The notes under the pieces were generated by a model. That model saw only the letters and a list, made by a program, of their open reading frames with translations. It searched no databases and was not told where the DNA came from. A program made the translations under genes and the position numbers. From Streptomyces lonarensis (GTDB lineage Bacteria; Actinomycetota; Actinomycetes; Streptomycetales; Streptomycetaceae), in contig NZ_JAAVJD010000003.1 in assembly GCF_012033735.1 (NCBI RefSeq), positions 16,735 through 78,576 on the forward strand: a DNA stretch of 61,842 nt, written 5' to 3'. Below are positions 33,943 through 43,691 of the stretch, one piece after another; position 1 is the stretch's first letter, and each line of letters begins with the position of its first letter.

Positions 33943-36720
33943 TCAGCCGGGAAGCGCGTCGACCAGTTCCTGGCGTCCCGCGACGCCCAGCTTGCGGTAG
34001 ACACTCGTCAGATGCTTCTCCACCGCACGCGAGCTGACGCCCAGTTCGGTCGCGATGTCGCGGTTGGTGAGCCCTCGACCGACCAACGACACCACCCGCC
34101 GCTCGCTCGGCGTCAGGGTGGTCGTGATCGGCACGGTGACGCTGTCGAGGCTGCGGCCGGCACTCTGCGCCAGCCACGGGACGCCGCAGTCCCGCGCCAC
34201 CGCCGCGGACTCGCGCAGCGCTGCCTCCGCCTCGGGTCCGTTGCGCAGCCGCCGACCGAGCACCACCAGGGTCCGCGCCAGTTCCACGCGGTACGGGGAG
34301 GACCGCAGCACCTCGACCGCCTCGCGCAGCACCTCCACCCCTTCGCCGCGGAGCATCCAGCCCTTCATCCGCAGCACTCGGCCGAGATGGGTGGGCGCCC
34401 CCCAGGACCGGGCCCACCGCAGCTCGTCGTCGACCAGGGCGCGGGCCGCGTCGTACTCCCCCAGCCGCTGGTGGAGACCGATGGCGTGCAGCCGCCAGGG
34501 GAGCATCGAGGAGTTGCGCCACCCGGCGTTCTCCAGTTGGCGGCCGCAGGTCAGCAGAGTCTCCAGCCCCTTGCGGCGCGCGCCCGACTCGGCGTCGGCG
34601 GCCGCGCGGAGGATGCGCGTGGTGACGCCGAACAGCAGGCCCGCGTCGCGCCGTTCCTCCGTCTGGGCGAGCAGCCGGCGCGCGAGCGCGCGGTCCCGCA
34701 GCTCCATCGCGACCCACCCCAGGTGCATCACCGCCGCGTCGGACCAGGTGCGGGCGTCACCGGCGAGAGCACGTTCCACGTGCTCCCGGGCCTGGGCGGG
34801 ACGACACGTCGCCATCATGACGAACGCGCGCTCACCCGAGAGCTCCACCTCGTCGGCCTCCGTCCCGGGGAGGCGGGGCCCTCGCTGCTCACCGGCGAGC
34901 CACGACTCCGCGCCGCCGACCGACTCGGCGGTGAAGAGCGCCGTCATGACGAGCGGCAGGGTGGTGCGCGAGTGGGCGGCGGTCGCGGGCTCGCGTTCGA
35001 GGATGCGGTTGGCCGTCGCGGCGATCTCCGCGGCGGGGACGGTGCCGCTGAGCGCGGCCGCGCACAGCAGGACCGCGACCAGCTCCCGCTCCGCGGCGCT
35101 GCCCACGGCCGGCGCGTCACCCAGCGACCGCAGCCGTGCCACCGAGGCGGCCAGCTCGTCGGGGTGCTCGTGGGCGCTGTGGCGCCGCCGGGCCTCCAAC
35201 CGCAGCGTCAGCTCCGCGGTGACGGCATCGCGGTGGCCCGTCGCCGCGAGGTCGTCCGCCGCGCGCTCGACCAGCTCCACCGCCGACGGACTCGCGGCTC
35301 CCAGCAGCCGCGGCGGCACGCGCAGCGCCGCTGCGGCCCGGTCGCGCGGCGAGCGCAGCAGCGCCACCGCCTGGGCGACGTGCCGCTCGCAGGCGTCCCG
35401 GTCGGTGCCGCGTTCGGCCGCCGCGAGGTCCAACAGCACCTGGGCGCGGGTCTCGTCGTGGGAACGGCTGTGCAGCAGCGCGCGCCGCAGGTAGCGGGCG
35501 GCGTCGGTGAACCGGCGTTCCCGGAGGGCCTGGTCGGCGGCGGCGCGCAGGACCGCGACCGACCAGGGCCGGCCCGGGTGGACCACGGCCAGCAGATGGG
35601 CGGCCACCTCCTCGGCCGGTCGGCCGCAGCGGTACAGCAGGTCGGCGGCGGCGTCGTGCGACGCCTCGCGCTCGTCCCGGCTCAGGTAGGAGTCGATCGC
35701 GTGGCGCACGACGCCGTGGACCAGCCGCACCTCCCGGCCCGCGGTGAGGATGCCGGACTGCACGAGTGATCGGCGGGCGGCCGCGAACCCGACCTCGTCC
35801 ACGCCGGCGAGGCGCGCGAGGAGTCCCGGGTCGCTTCCGTCGCCCAGAGCGGCCACCGCGGCGGCGACGTCACGCACCGCGCGGGGCTGTGCCTGCAGGT
35901 GGACGGCGACGCGGTCCCGGGCCGCCGGCGGGCAGACCTCCCGGACCGCACGCGCCGCGCGGGCGGCGGCGTCCCCGTCGGGCTCCTCGGGGAACGGCTC
36001 GGGCCGCAGCGCCTCGCTCACCGTCGTCGCCAGCAGCGCGTTGCCGCCGGTGGCCTCGTGCACGGCCCGGACGAGCGCCGGGTGGGGGGCCGCGCCGTCG
36101 TCCCCGGTGAGCAGCAGCCGGACGGTGCCCGGGGTCAGCGGCCCCGGGCGCACCACCTCGTCGGCCGCGGAGACCACCTCGCGCACCAGGGGGCACCGCG
36201 CGCGGTCGTCGCCGTCCGCGAAGGTGCACACCACCAGTACGGGGAGCCCGGACATCCGCCGGGTCAGGTGGCCGAGCCACCGCAGGGACAGGTCGTCCAC
36301 CCAGTGGAGGTCGTCCACGAGGAGCAGGAGCGGGCTGCCGCCGGCGGCGGCGAGCAGCGCGTGCGTCGCCCGGAGGATCTCGGTGGTGACCCGGCCCGCC
36401 TCGCCGGGCCCGGGGCGTTCCTCGGCGTCGAGCAGGTCGTCGAGGCGTCGGGCGGCCGCCACGGCCGGCCCGTCCACGGGGCCCGTCAGGAACTGGTCGA
36501 CGAACTGGCGTGCCACGCCGAAGGGGAACCCGCGTTCCGCGCGCGACGCGTTGAGCCGCACCACGCGGCTCCCTGCGGGCGCGAGTGCGGGCAGGTGGCG
36601 CAGCAGCGCCGTGCGCCCGCAGCCGAGAGGGCCCGCCAGGAGCAGCACCCGGGGGTTCCGTGCCGTCGCGGCGAACGCGGCCTCGACCCGGGCGAGAGCG
36701 ACGTCCCGGTCATGAAGCAT
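33943..36720 (-). CDS. LAL-family LuxR regulator 3 (P-loop Lys replaced by Arg)
   Basis: A 925-residue large ATP-binding regulator of the LuxR family. The N-terminal STAND-type ATPase has GPLGCGRTALL (30-40), where the invariant P-loop Lys is Arg36, and a Walker B-like LLLLVDDLHWVDDLSLRW. A long TPR-like helical middle is followed by the C-terminal LuxR DNA-binding domain (LTPSERRVVSLVGRGLTNRDIATELGVSS, then VEKHLTSVYRKLGV). The ATG overlaps the stop of the preceding LAL gene by 11 bases. LALs commonly activate macrolide and polyene clusters. The Lys-to-Arg change may weaken ATP hydrolysis. Confidence 0.9.
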   Translation of the reverse strand: MLHDRDVALARVEAAFAATARNPRVLLLAGPLGCGRTALLRHLPALAPAGSRVVRLNASRAERGFPFGVARQFVDQFLTGPVDGPAVAAARRLDDLLDAEERPGPGEAGRVTTEILRATHALLAAAGGSPLLLLVDDLHWVDDLSLRWLGHLTRRMSGLPVLVVCTFADGDDRARCPLVREVVSAADEVVRPGPLTPGTVRLLLTGDDGAAPHPALVRAVHEATGGNALLATTVSEALRPEPFPEEPDGDAAARAARAVREVCPPAARDRVAVHLQAQPRAVRDVAAAVAALGDGSDPGLLARLAGVDEVGFAAARRSLVQSGILTAGREVRLVHGVVRHAIDSYLSRDEREASHDAAADLLYRCGRPAEEVAAHLLAVVHPGRPWSVAVLRAAADQALRERRFTDAARYLRRALLHSRSHDETRAQVLLDLAAAERGTDRDACERHVAQAVALLRSPRDRAAAALRVPPRLLGAASPSAVELVERAADDLAATGHRDAVTAELTLRLEARRRHSAHEHPDELAASVARLRSLGDAPAVGSAAERELVAVLLCAAALSGTVPAAEIAATANRILEREPATAAHSRTTLPLVMTALFTAESVGGAESWLAGEQRGPRLPGTEADEVELSGERAFVMMATCRPAQAREHVERALAGDARTWSDAAVMHLGWVAMELRDRALARRLLAQTEERRDAGLLFGVTTRILRAAADAESGARRKGLETLLTCGRQLENAGWRNSSMLPWRLHAIGLHQRLGEYDAARALVDDELRWARSWGAPTHLGRVLRMKGWMLRGEGVEVLREAVEVLRSSPYRVELARTLVVLGRRLRNGPEAEAALRESAAVARDCGVPWLAQSAGRSLDSVTVPITTTLTPSERRVVSLVGRGLTNRDIATELGVSSRAVEKHLTSVYRKLGVAGRQELVDALPG

Positions 36721-39646
36721 CGGCGACCGGACCTCCCCGGAAGGCGGGCAGCCGGTGGAGTTCCTTCCGGCCGTCGATCCCGAGCTTCCGATAGGCGTTG
36801 GAGAGACGCAGTTCGACGGTGCGCCGGCTGACGGCGAGCCGTTCGGCGATCTGGCGGTTGCCGCTGCCGCGTGCGGCCAGCCACAGCGTGTCGCGCTCCG
36901 CTTCGGTGAGGTCGTCCCACCCCGCGTCCTCCGCGCCGCCCGCCGGCGGCGCGGCCGCTGCGCCGCGCACCGTCACCGCGGCGGTCCTGCCGGGGGCGCG
37001 GGGCACCGCCAGCGGGGTCAACCGCCTCGCGGTCTCGGCGAGTCTGCCGCCGGGGCCTGCGCTGGTGACGAGAGCCACCAGATGGAGTGAGCGGGCCGCG
37101 GCCGACGCGTCGCCTGCGGCGGCCTCCGCCCGTGCCCTGCGGACCAGGCTCCAGCCGTAGGACAGCCGGGCGGGCGAGTGCCGCAGGAGCGCGGTGGCCT
37201 CCCGCAGCCGGAGCAGGGCGTCGGCCGGTGCCTCCCGGGGGTCCCGTGCGGCCCACATCCGGGCGGTGCCGCGGCCGGAGGCGGTGCCCCAGCGGTCGGC
37301 CAGGGCGATCTCCTGCTCCCGCAGCCGCCGGGCCTCGTCGAGGTCCCCGAGCGCGGCGGCGGCCTCCGCGGCGACGGCACGCCACGCCACGCCGGCGGGG
37401 TTGACCCACTGCCGGCGCAGCAGCAGCCGGCCGCTCTCGCGTGCGAGCCGCAGCGCCCCCTGCATGTCTCCGTCCTCGGCGGCGACGCGGGCGCGGGCGC
37501 ACAGCAGGGAGGACCACCACACGCCGTCCTCGCCGCCCGGGGGAACGGTGGTGTCGGCGTACCGGCGGGCCCGGTCCGGCCTGCCGGTCTCGAGGTGCAG
37601 CAGGATGCGGGTGGCCAGCAGGTCGGGCAGGGCCATCGGGTGCCAGTGCGCGGCGGGCAGCGCCCGTTCCGCGCCGTCGAGGTCGCGCTCCGCGTCCGTC
37701 AGCCGCGCCGCCCGCAGGTGCAGGTTGGCCCGGACGGTGAGGACGCGGGCGGCGATGCTGCGCAGGTTGCCCCGCCGCGCGTCGGCGAGCAGGGCGTCCA
37801 GTGCGTCGACCGCGTCGAGTTGGTCGTCGGTGGCGACCAGCGCGCCGCAGGCGGCGAGGCGCGGCATCAGCAGCGTGTCGGGGCCGGTCCGGGAGAGCGC
37901 GCGCCGTGCCAGCCTGCGCGTGGTGGCCGCGTCGTGGCCTCGGGTGGCGAGCTGCCAGGCCCGGGTGGCGGCCTGGGCCGCGTGGCCGGGGTGGGCCGGC
38001 AGCGGCGGCACGGCCGGGACGGTGGGCTCCCGGTCCTCGCGCACCGAGGCGGCGAGCCAGAACAGCGAGACGAGATCGGCCCGTTCGGCGGGCCCGCAGA
38101 AGGGCAGTGCCTCGGCGACGGTGCGCCGCACCCAGTCGCTGTTGCCCCGGGCGAAGCCCAGGTCGACGGCGCGCGCCCGCAGTCCGGCGGTGGGCGCGGG
38201 CATCGGGCCGGGCTGCGGGCCGCCGGGCCGCTCCCCCACCGGTTCCTGGGGCTCCGGCGTGGCGCCGCGGACCAGTTCCTCCAGCCGCCGCTCGCCGGCC
38301 TCGGGCACCGCCAGGGCCTCCACCGCGGCCAGTTCCAGCGTCAGCGCACCGTGCACCGCGGCCTCCAGCGGCTCCTGCAGCGCCCGGCCGAGGAGGGAGC
38401 AGGCCCGGTCGTGGTCCTCGCGGCGCAGCGCGGCGGTGCTGCCGCGCCGCAGCAGCGGAACGACCCAGGGCGCGCCCAACGGCGGCGACCGCAGCAGCAG
38501 ATGGGCGATGTCCTCGTCATCGACCCCGGCGGCGTGCGCCGACGCGGCGGCGCGCGCGTGCAGGTCGGCCCGCCGGTCGGCCGGCATGTCCTCGATGATC
38601 CGCGCCTTGGAGGCGGGGAAGCGGATGTGCACCTTGTCGCCGACCGGCAGGGTGAGGCCGACGCCGTCGAGGAGTGCGCGCAGCCGCTCCTCGGGCATGC
38701 CGCCGCCCGCCAGCGAGCGGGCGCGGGTGAGGTCCAGCAGATCTCCGCAGACCGCCAGCGCGCGCAGCACCGCGGTGACCTCGTCGGGCAGGCCGTCGAG
38801 CGCGCCGACGGTGTGTTCGCCGACCACCTCGGCGGCCACGGCGTGCAGCACGGGCAGTTCGGACGCGACCGGGCGGTGCCCTCGGGAGGTGAACTCCCGC
38901 AGCACGTCGCGGAGGACGGCGGGGTTGCCGGCGGTCGCCGCGGTGAGGGCGACGACGAACTCCGGGTCGCCGGAACGGCCGCAGGCGTCGCGCACCGCCG
39001 TGGCCACCCCGCGGTCGGAGAGGGCGGGGACCACCGCGCGCCGCACCAGGACGCCGTGGCGCGGTGCGGTGTCCCGGTCCCAGCCCGAGCCGGGTGCGGT
39101 GACGTGCCCGGTGCCGGCGCTCACGAGCACCGCCAGCGGTGTGCGGGGCCTCAGCCGGTGCAGCAGCGCGCGGAGCCAGTCGCGGGAGGCGTCGTCCAGC
39201 CACTGCACGTCCTCGACGACGAGCAGCGCGGGGCGGCGGCGCACCGCGTGCATCAGGCGCGACAGCCCGGGCAGTCCGCGCTGGTCCGCCACCCGGGCCG
39301 GCGCGTCGAGCGCTGCTGCCACCGAGGCGTCGCCGGGCCCGAGCAGTTGCTGCACCACGCCGTAGCGGAGGTCGCCCTCCGCGGGGCTCGCCCGGCCGTG
39401 CAGCACCTCGATCCCGGCGGCGGCCGCCCTGCAGGCGGCACGGCGCAGCAGCGCGTTCTGGGCGTGCCCGGGGCGTCCCCCGAGGGTGAGCACGGAGGCC
39501 GCTCCAGCGGCGAGCCGCTCGTGCACCTCGTCGATGTGGCGCTGCGCCAGGCGGTACTCCCCCGGCGTCGCAGGCTCGCCGTGGGCGCCGGGCGGGCAGC
39601 CGGGCGTGCAGGACCCCGGAACGTCGGGCTTCGTGCTGCTGGTCAC
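36710..39646 (-). CDS. LAL-family LuxR regulator 2 (degenerate P-loop)
   Basis: A 978-residue LAL regulator. The P-loop position reads GRPGHAQN (57-64): both the Lys and the following Ser/Thr are missing, so ATP binding of the normal kind is unlikely. The Walker B-like LLVVEDVQWLDDASRDWL remains. The helical middle is Ala/Arg-rich, and the C-terminal LuxR domain is LTEAERDTLWLAARGSGNRQIAERLAVSRRTVELRLSNAYRKLGI. GTG start at 39646, nine bases after the first LAL gene's stop; the end overlaps the third. It may act as a non-hydrolysing partner of the neighbouring LALs. Confidence 0.9.
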   Translation of the reverse strand: MTSSTKPDVPGSCTPGCPPGAHGEPATPGEYRLAQRHIDEVHERLAAGAASVLTLGGRPGHAQNALLRRAACRAAAAGIEVLHGRASPAEGDLRYGVVQQLLGPGDASVAAALDAPARVADQRGLPGLSRLMHAVRRRPALLVVEDVQWLDDASRDWLRALLHRLRPRTPLAVLVSAGTGHVTAPGSGWDRDTAPRHGVLVRRAVVPALSDRGVATAVRDACGRSGDPEFVVALTAATAGNPAVLRDVLREFTSRGHRPVASELPVLHAVAAEVVGEHTVGALDGLPDEVTAVLRALAVCGDLLDLTRARSLAGGGMPEERLRALLDGVGLTLPVGDKVHIRFPASKARIIEDMPADRRADLHARAAASAHAAGVDDEDIAHLLLRSPPLGAPWVVPLLRRGSTAALRREDHDRACSLLGRALQEPLEAAVHGALTLELAAVEALAVPEAGERRLEELVRGATPEPQEPVGERPGGPQPGPMPAPTAGLRARAVDLGFARGNSDWVRRTVAEALPFCGPAERADLVSLFWLAASVREDREPTVPAVPPLPAHPGHAAQAATRAWQLATRGHDAATTRRLARRALSRTGPDTLLMPRLAACGALVATDDQLDAVDALDALLADARRGNLRSIAARVLTVRANLHLRAARLTDAERDLDGAERALPAAHWHPMALPDLLATRILLHLETGRPDRARRYADTTVPPGGEDGVWWSSLLCARARVAAEDGDMQGALRLARESGRLLLRRQWVNPAGVAWRAVAAEAAAALGDLDEARRLREQEIALADRWGTASGRGTARMWAARDPREAPADALLRLREATALLRHSPARLSYGWSLVRRARAEAAAGDASAAARSLHLVALVTSAGPGGRLAETARRLTPLAVPRAPGRTAAVTVRGAAAAPPAGGAEDAGWDDLTEAERDTLWLAARGSGNRQIAERLAVSRRTVELRLSNAYRKLGIDGRKELHRLPAFRGGPVADAS

Positions 39647-39655
39647 CGCTGCCTC

Positions 39656-42565
39656 TCATCCGTCCGTGTCGGCGTGGACCGTCGTTCGGGGTGTACGGGG
39701 GGCGAGCAGCCGGCCGCCGGGCGCGGTGACGGCCCGCAGGCCGTCGGCGAGTTCGGCGCGACCGGCGATGCCGAGCTTGCGGTAGACGCTGGTGAGGTGG
39801 GTCTCGACGGTACGGACCGTGACGAACAGCGTCTCCGCGATGGCGCGGTTGCTGGCTCCGCCGGCCGCGAGGTCGGCGACGGTGCGTTCGGTCGCGGTGA
39901 GCAGGTCGAGCGGCGAGGCGGTGGGCCTGCGGACCCGCCCGCCGGCGCTGACGAGGAGGGTGCGGGCGGTGGCGCCCAGCGCGGTGGCGCCGCAGCGCTG
40001 GGCGAGGTCGATCGCGGCGCGCAGGTGCTCGCGTGCGGCTCGGGGTTTTCCCTCGCGCAACTGTGCCTGGCCCAGCAGGTGGTGGGCGCGGGCCTCGGCG
40101 GCGCGGGCCGGCGAGGCGGCGAGCAGTTCGGTGGCGGCCGCCAGGTGGGCGGTGCCCGCGGGTCCGGTGGTCGCCACTCCGAGCGCGAGCCGGGCCAGCC
40201 CGCGGGCGCGGGTGGTGCCCCAGCGCTCGGCCTGCTCGCGGCCGAGTTCGGCCAGGCGTCGGGCCTCCTCGTGGCGGTCCAGGGTGGCGAGGAGCACGGC
40301 CGCGTCGACCCACCAGGGCAGGTGGGCGGAGTTGCGCACGTCCAGCTCCGTCATGGACCGGCCGCAGTGGAGGAAGAGCTCCAGCGCGCCGGTCAGGTCG
40401 CCCCGGGCGGCGCGGACCCGGGCGCGGGCGACGAGGTGCCAGTGGTACTCGACGACGCTGCGGCCGAGTTCGTCGTGGTCCACGCCGTCCAGCAGCGCCT
40501 GGGCGCGGTCCTGCTCGCCGCGTTCGACCAGGACCGTCGCCAGTGCCACGCGGGGCAGGATCGTTGCGGAGCCCCATCCCTGCCCGCTGATGGTCTCCAC
40601 CGCGGCGGCGGCGTCGGCGAGGGCGTCCGGGTAGGCGCCGACGCCGTGGTTCAGGAGCGAACGGATCGACAGTGCCCGTGCCCGGCCGGCGAGTGTGGCG
40701 TGGTCCTGCCCGTACTGGACGAGGCGGTCCAACGCGCAGCGGGCGTCCTCGACCTCGTCGGTGAGGGTGAGGCCGAAGGCGGCTGCCAGGAGCGACCAGC
40801 TCTCGGTGGCGGTCGCCGCCGACCGCAGCGCGCGCCGGGCGTGGGTGCTGACGGCCGCCGCTTCGGTGCCGCCCAACGCGGTGAGCAGGCTGACCGTGGC
40901 GAGGGTCTGCCGCTGCGCCGGGGTGTCGCCCGGCGGGGGCGTCAGCCGTTCCGCGCGGCTGCGGGCGGCGGCGAGCGCCGTTCGGTCGCAGGTGCCCACG
41001 AGCAGCAGCGTCGACTCGGCCAGGTGGCGGAGTTCCTGCTCCGCGGGGCCGCTGCCGTTCGCCGGGGCGGAGTCGAGCTCGGCGAGCACCTCGTCGAGGA
41101 CGCGCAGGCCGTCGGCCGTGCGGTGCGCGGCGATGGAGACGCGGCCGTACAGCACCGCGACACGCGCCCGTTCGCCGGAGTCCACCGCCAGCGGGAGGGC
41201 GTCCGCGAGGAGCCGCAGGGACTGGGGCGGGTCCGTCTCGGCGAGGAGGCGGGCGAGTTCGAGGCGCACGGCGACGCTCTCCGGTTCCAGCTCCAGGACG
41301 CGGCGCAGGCAGCGGCGGGCGCGGTCGGGCGCCGCGCGCCGTTCGGCGTGAGCGGCGGCGTCCCGCAGCACACCCGCCATCCACGGCTGGTCGAGGACGG
41401 GCAACTGCAGCAGCTGGCAGGCGAGTTCCTCGGAGGACCGTCCCGCGTCGCTCAGCAGGAGCGCGGCGTCGGTCCGCAGCCGGGCGGCGGTGGCTCCGTC
41501 GAGCCCCGCGAGGACGGAGGCGCGCACCATGTCGTGGGCGAAGTCGTCCCGGTCGGCGGCGATCACACCGGCCCGCCGCAGCACCCGCAGTCCTTCCCGG
41601 ACGGTGGCGGCGGGCACTCCCGCGAGGGCCGCCAGCAGTTCCGCGGGTTCCTCTCCGAGGACGGCCACCGCACGGGCGACGTCCCCCACCCAGGGCGGGC
41701 GGTGCTCCAGGACCTCGCGCACCGAGCGGGCGAGGACGTGGCGGCCCATGTCGGCGGCGCTGCGTTCGCCCGCCTCGTCTGGTCGGACGCCGTGCGCGCG
41801 CAGTTGGCCGAGCAGGCGGGTGAGTGTGCGGGGGTTGCCGCCGGACACGGCGTGGACGCGGTCGACGAACGTGTCCTTGCCGACCTGTCCGAACGCGTCG
41901 CGCACGAGGTCGGCCGCCTCCTCCCGATCGAGAGGGGCGAGGCTGATCGGCAGCGGTCGGCGCTGGGTGGTGATGTCGGCGAGGACGGCGGGGGCGGCGG
42001 GTTCCGCCTCGGACCGGCAGGCGAGCACGACGAGGACGGGGAGGTGGTCGGCGCGCCGCAGGAGGAAGTCGATCCAGGTGAGCGAGAGCGGGTCGCAGCG
42101 GTGCACGTCGTCGAGGAGCAGGATCAGCGGCCGGTCCCACGCCAGGGCGGCCGCGTGGCGGTACAGGTCGCGCAGGACGGACTGGACCGCGGCGCCGTCG
42201 GGGGCGCCGGACCCCCTGCCCGGCTTCGTGGGTCGCCCGGCCAGGGCGTCGGCGGCGGGGCCGGGCGGGGGTGCTGCTCCGGTGCCCCCGGGCTCCGCGG
42301 GGCGCTCCGCGAACAACGCGCGTAGACCGCTGTAGTCCCCGGGCCCGTCGCACGCGCCGTACAGCACCGTCGCGCGGCGGCAGCTGTCGCTCGCACGGAA
42401 GCGGCGCAGCAACTCGGTCTTGCCGGAGCCCGCCCGACCGTAGAGGGTCACGAGTCGGGCGCCACCGCTGCGGGCGTCCACGGCCCGGGCGGCGAGGGTG
42501 GAGAGGGCCCGGTCGCGGTCGGACGGCGCAGCCGACGGGCCGCGGGTGACGAGACGGTTCCGCAT
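39656..42565 (-). CDS. LAL-family LuxR regulator 1 (intact P-loop)
   Basis: A 969-residue LAL regulator with a complete Walker A, GRAGSGKT (43-50), and Walker B LILLLDDVHRCDPLSLTW. A TPR-like region fills the centre, and the LuxR helix-turn-helix is at the end (LTATERTVADLAAGGASNRAIAETLFVTVRTVETHLTSVYRKLGIAG). The ATG at 42565 is preceded by GGAGGGAG. It is the first of three LAL genes in one operon and the only one with a normal nucleotide-binding site, so it is the likely ATP-dependent member. A 16-base perfect palindrome lies 67 bases upstream. Confidence 0.92.
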   Translation of the reverse strand: MRNRLVTRGPSAAPSDRDRALSTLAARAVDARSGGARLVTLYGRAGSGKTELLRRFRASDSCRRATVLYGACDGPGDYSGLRALFAERPAEPGGTGAAPPPGPAADALAGRPTKPGRGSGAPDGAAVQSVLRDLYRHAAALAWDRPLILLLDDVHRCDPLSLTWIDFLLRRADHLPVLVVLACRSEAEPAAPAVLADITTQRRPLPISLAPLDREEAADLVRDAFGQVGKDTFVDRVHAVSGGNPRTLTRLLGQLRAHGVRPDEAGERSAADMGRHVLARSVREVLEHRPPWVGDVARAVAVLGEEPAELLAALAGVPAATVREGLRVLRRAGVIAADRDDFAHDMVRASVLAGLDGATAARLRTDAALLLSDAGRSSEELACQLLQLPVLDQPWMAGVLRDAAAHAERRAAPDRARRCLRRVLELEPESVAVRLELARLLAETDPPQSLRLLADALPLAVDSGERARVAVLYGRVSIAAHRTADGLRVLDEVLAELDSAPANGSGPAEQELRHLAESTLLLVGTCDRTALAAARSRAERLTPPPGDTPAQRQTLATVSLLTALGGTEAAAVSTHARRALRSAATATESWSLLAAAFGLTLTDEVEDARCALDRLVQYGQDHATLAGRARALSIRSLLNHGVGAYPDALADAAAAVETISGQGWGSATILPRVALATVLVERGEQDRAQALLDGVDHDELGRSVVEYHWHLVARARVRAARGDLTGALELFLHCGRSMTELDVRNSAHLPWWVDAAVLLATLDRHEEARRLAELGREQAERWGTTRARGLARLALGVATTGPAGTAHLAAATELLAASPARAAEARAHHLLGQAQLREGKPRAAREHLRAAIDLAQRCGATALGATARTLLVSAGGRVRRPTASPLDLLTATERTVADLAAGGASNRAIAETLFVTVRTVETHLTSVYRKLGIAGRAELADGLRAVTAPGGRLLAPRTPRTTVHADTDG

Positions 42566-42631
42566 CGCGCGCTCCCTCCGTCTCGTCCCCAACAACATGC
42601 CTGCACCGTGCCGTTGTCCCCGGCGGCACGC

Positions 42632-42647
42632 GCTGCCGCGCGGCAGC
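42632..42647. promoter_or_regulatory. Perfect palindrome upstream of the LAL operon
   Basis: GCTGCCGCGCGGCAGC is a 16-base perfect palindrome in the 290-base gap between the type II thioesterase and the first LAL gene, 67 bases before the LAL start. It is a possible operator, but GC-rich palindromes arise by chance here. Confidence 0.3.
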
Positions 42648-42855
42648 AACCCGCGATGTGGCGGCCGACACATTCCCGGCGGCCCGGCGGGGCGAGCAGG
42701 TCACCGGTGGCAGCACCCGTCCCGCCGCGGCGCGGCCGAGCGCGCCGTCCGGGGCCGCCTGCCCCGCCCGGCGGCGGGGTCGGCGGGTTCCACCGCGGAC
42801 CGGCGGTCGGCCCGTGGGCCGCCGTGGCGGGACGGCCGGCCGCGCACGGCGGGGT

Positions 42856-43614
42856 TCAGCCGGCGGCGGTCAGCCGCTCGCGCAGCAGGGCGATGATGGC
42901 CGGCCCCTGCGCGCTGAGGAAGAAGTGCCCGCCGGGGAAGACCCTCAGGTCGAACGGGCCGCCGGCGTGACCGCGCCACGCCTCCGCCTCCTCCAGCGAG
43001 GTCTTGGGGTCGCTGTCGCCGGTGAGGACGGTCAGCGGGGCACGGACGGTGGCCTCGGGCGGACACCGGTAGGTCTCGATGGCGCGGTAGTCGCTGCGGA
43101 TGGCGGGGAGGACGACCCGCATGACCTCCTCGTCACCCAGGAGCGAGGCGTCGGTGCCGGCGAGTGCCTTCAGCTCCTCGATGATGCCGTCGTCGTCGCG
43201 GCGGTGCACCGTCTCGGGCCGGGTGGACGAGGGTGCGCGGCGTCCGGACGCGAAGAGGTGCGACACCTCGCCGCCGTCCCGTTCGATACGGCGAGCCACC
43301 TCGAACGCGAGGGTGGCGCCCATGCTGTGGCCGAAGAGGACGGTGCGCCGGGGGCGCTCCAGCAGCGGCCGGAGCGCCTCGTGTATCCGGTCGGCGAGCG
43401 CCTGGATGTCGCCGATCCCCGGCTCCTTGCGGCGGTCCTGGCGTCCCGGGTACTGCACCGCGAACACTTCGGCGTCCGGCGAGAGCTGGGCGGAGACCGG
43501 AAAGTAGAAGGAGGCCGAACCTCCGGCGTGCGGGAAGCAGACGAGCTGGGCGTCGCTCTCGGGAGCCGGGTGGAAGCACCGGGCCCACAGGCTTTCCTCG
43601 GTGGACGTCGTCAT
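42856..43614 (-). CDS. Type II (editing) thioesterase
   Basis: A 252-residue alpha/beta-hydrolase of the external thioesterase class that removes stalled or misprimed acyl groups from PKS carrier domains. The N-terminal LVCFPHAGGSASFY motif, nucleophile Ser97 in FGHSMG, the acidic residue around Asp200-Asp202 (TGDSD) and catalytic His230 (PGGHFFL) are all present. AGGAGGAG precedes the ATG. The gene is divergent from the broken SDR, with a strong palindrome in the 77-base gap. It belongs to the polyketide cluster. Confidence 0.93.
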   Translation of the reverse strand: MTTSTEESLWARCFHPAPESDAQLVCFPHAGGSASFYFPVSAQLSPDAEVFAVQYPGRQDRRKEPGIGDIQALADRIHEALRPLLERPRRTVLFGHSMGATLAFEVARRIERDGGEVSHLFASGRRAPSSTRPETVHRRDDDGIIEELKALAGTDASLLGDEEVMRVVLPAIRSDYRAIETYRCPPEATVRAPLTVLTGDSDPKTSLEEAEAWRGHAGGPFDLRVFPGGHFFLSAQGPAIIALLRERLTAAG

Positions 43615-43631
43615 GTGGGGCTCCTCCTGGT

Positions 43632-43651
43632 GACAGACCGTACGGACTGTC
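43632..43651. promoter_or_regulatory. TetR-type operator-like palindrome
   Basis: GACAGACCGTACGGACTGTC is a 20-base palindrome with one mismatched pair, centred on CCGTACGG, a common TetR-family operator core. It lies in the divergent promoter region between the type II thioesterase and the SDR pseudogene. No TetR gene is in the window. Confidence 0.55.
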
Positions 43652-43691
43652 GATTATTCAGCATGCGCTTCCGCACTCATAGCGTGGCGGC

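Noticed and set aside
37178..42325. A 1715-codon open frame on the plus strand opposite the LAL genes
   Set aside because: Antisense shadow of two well-supported LAL regulators; low-complexity product with no motif.
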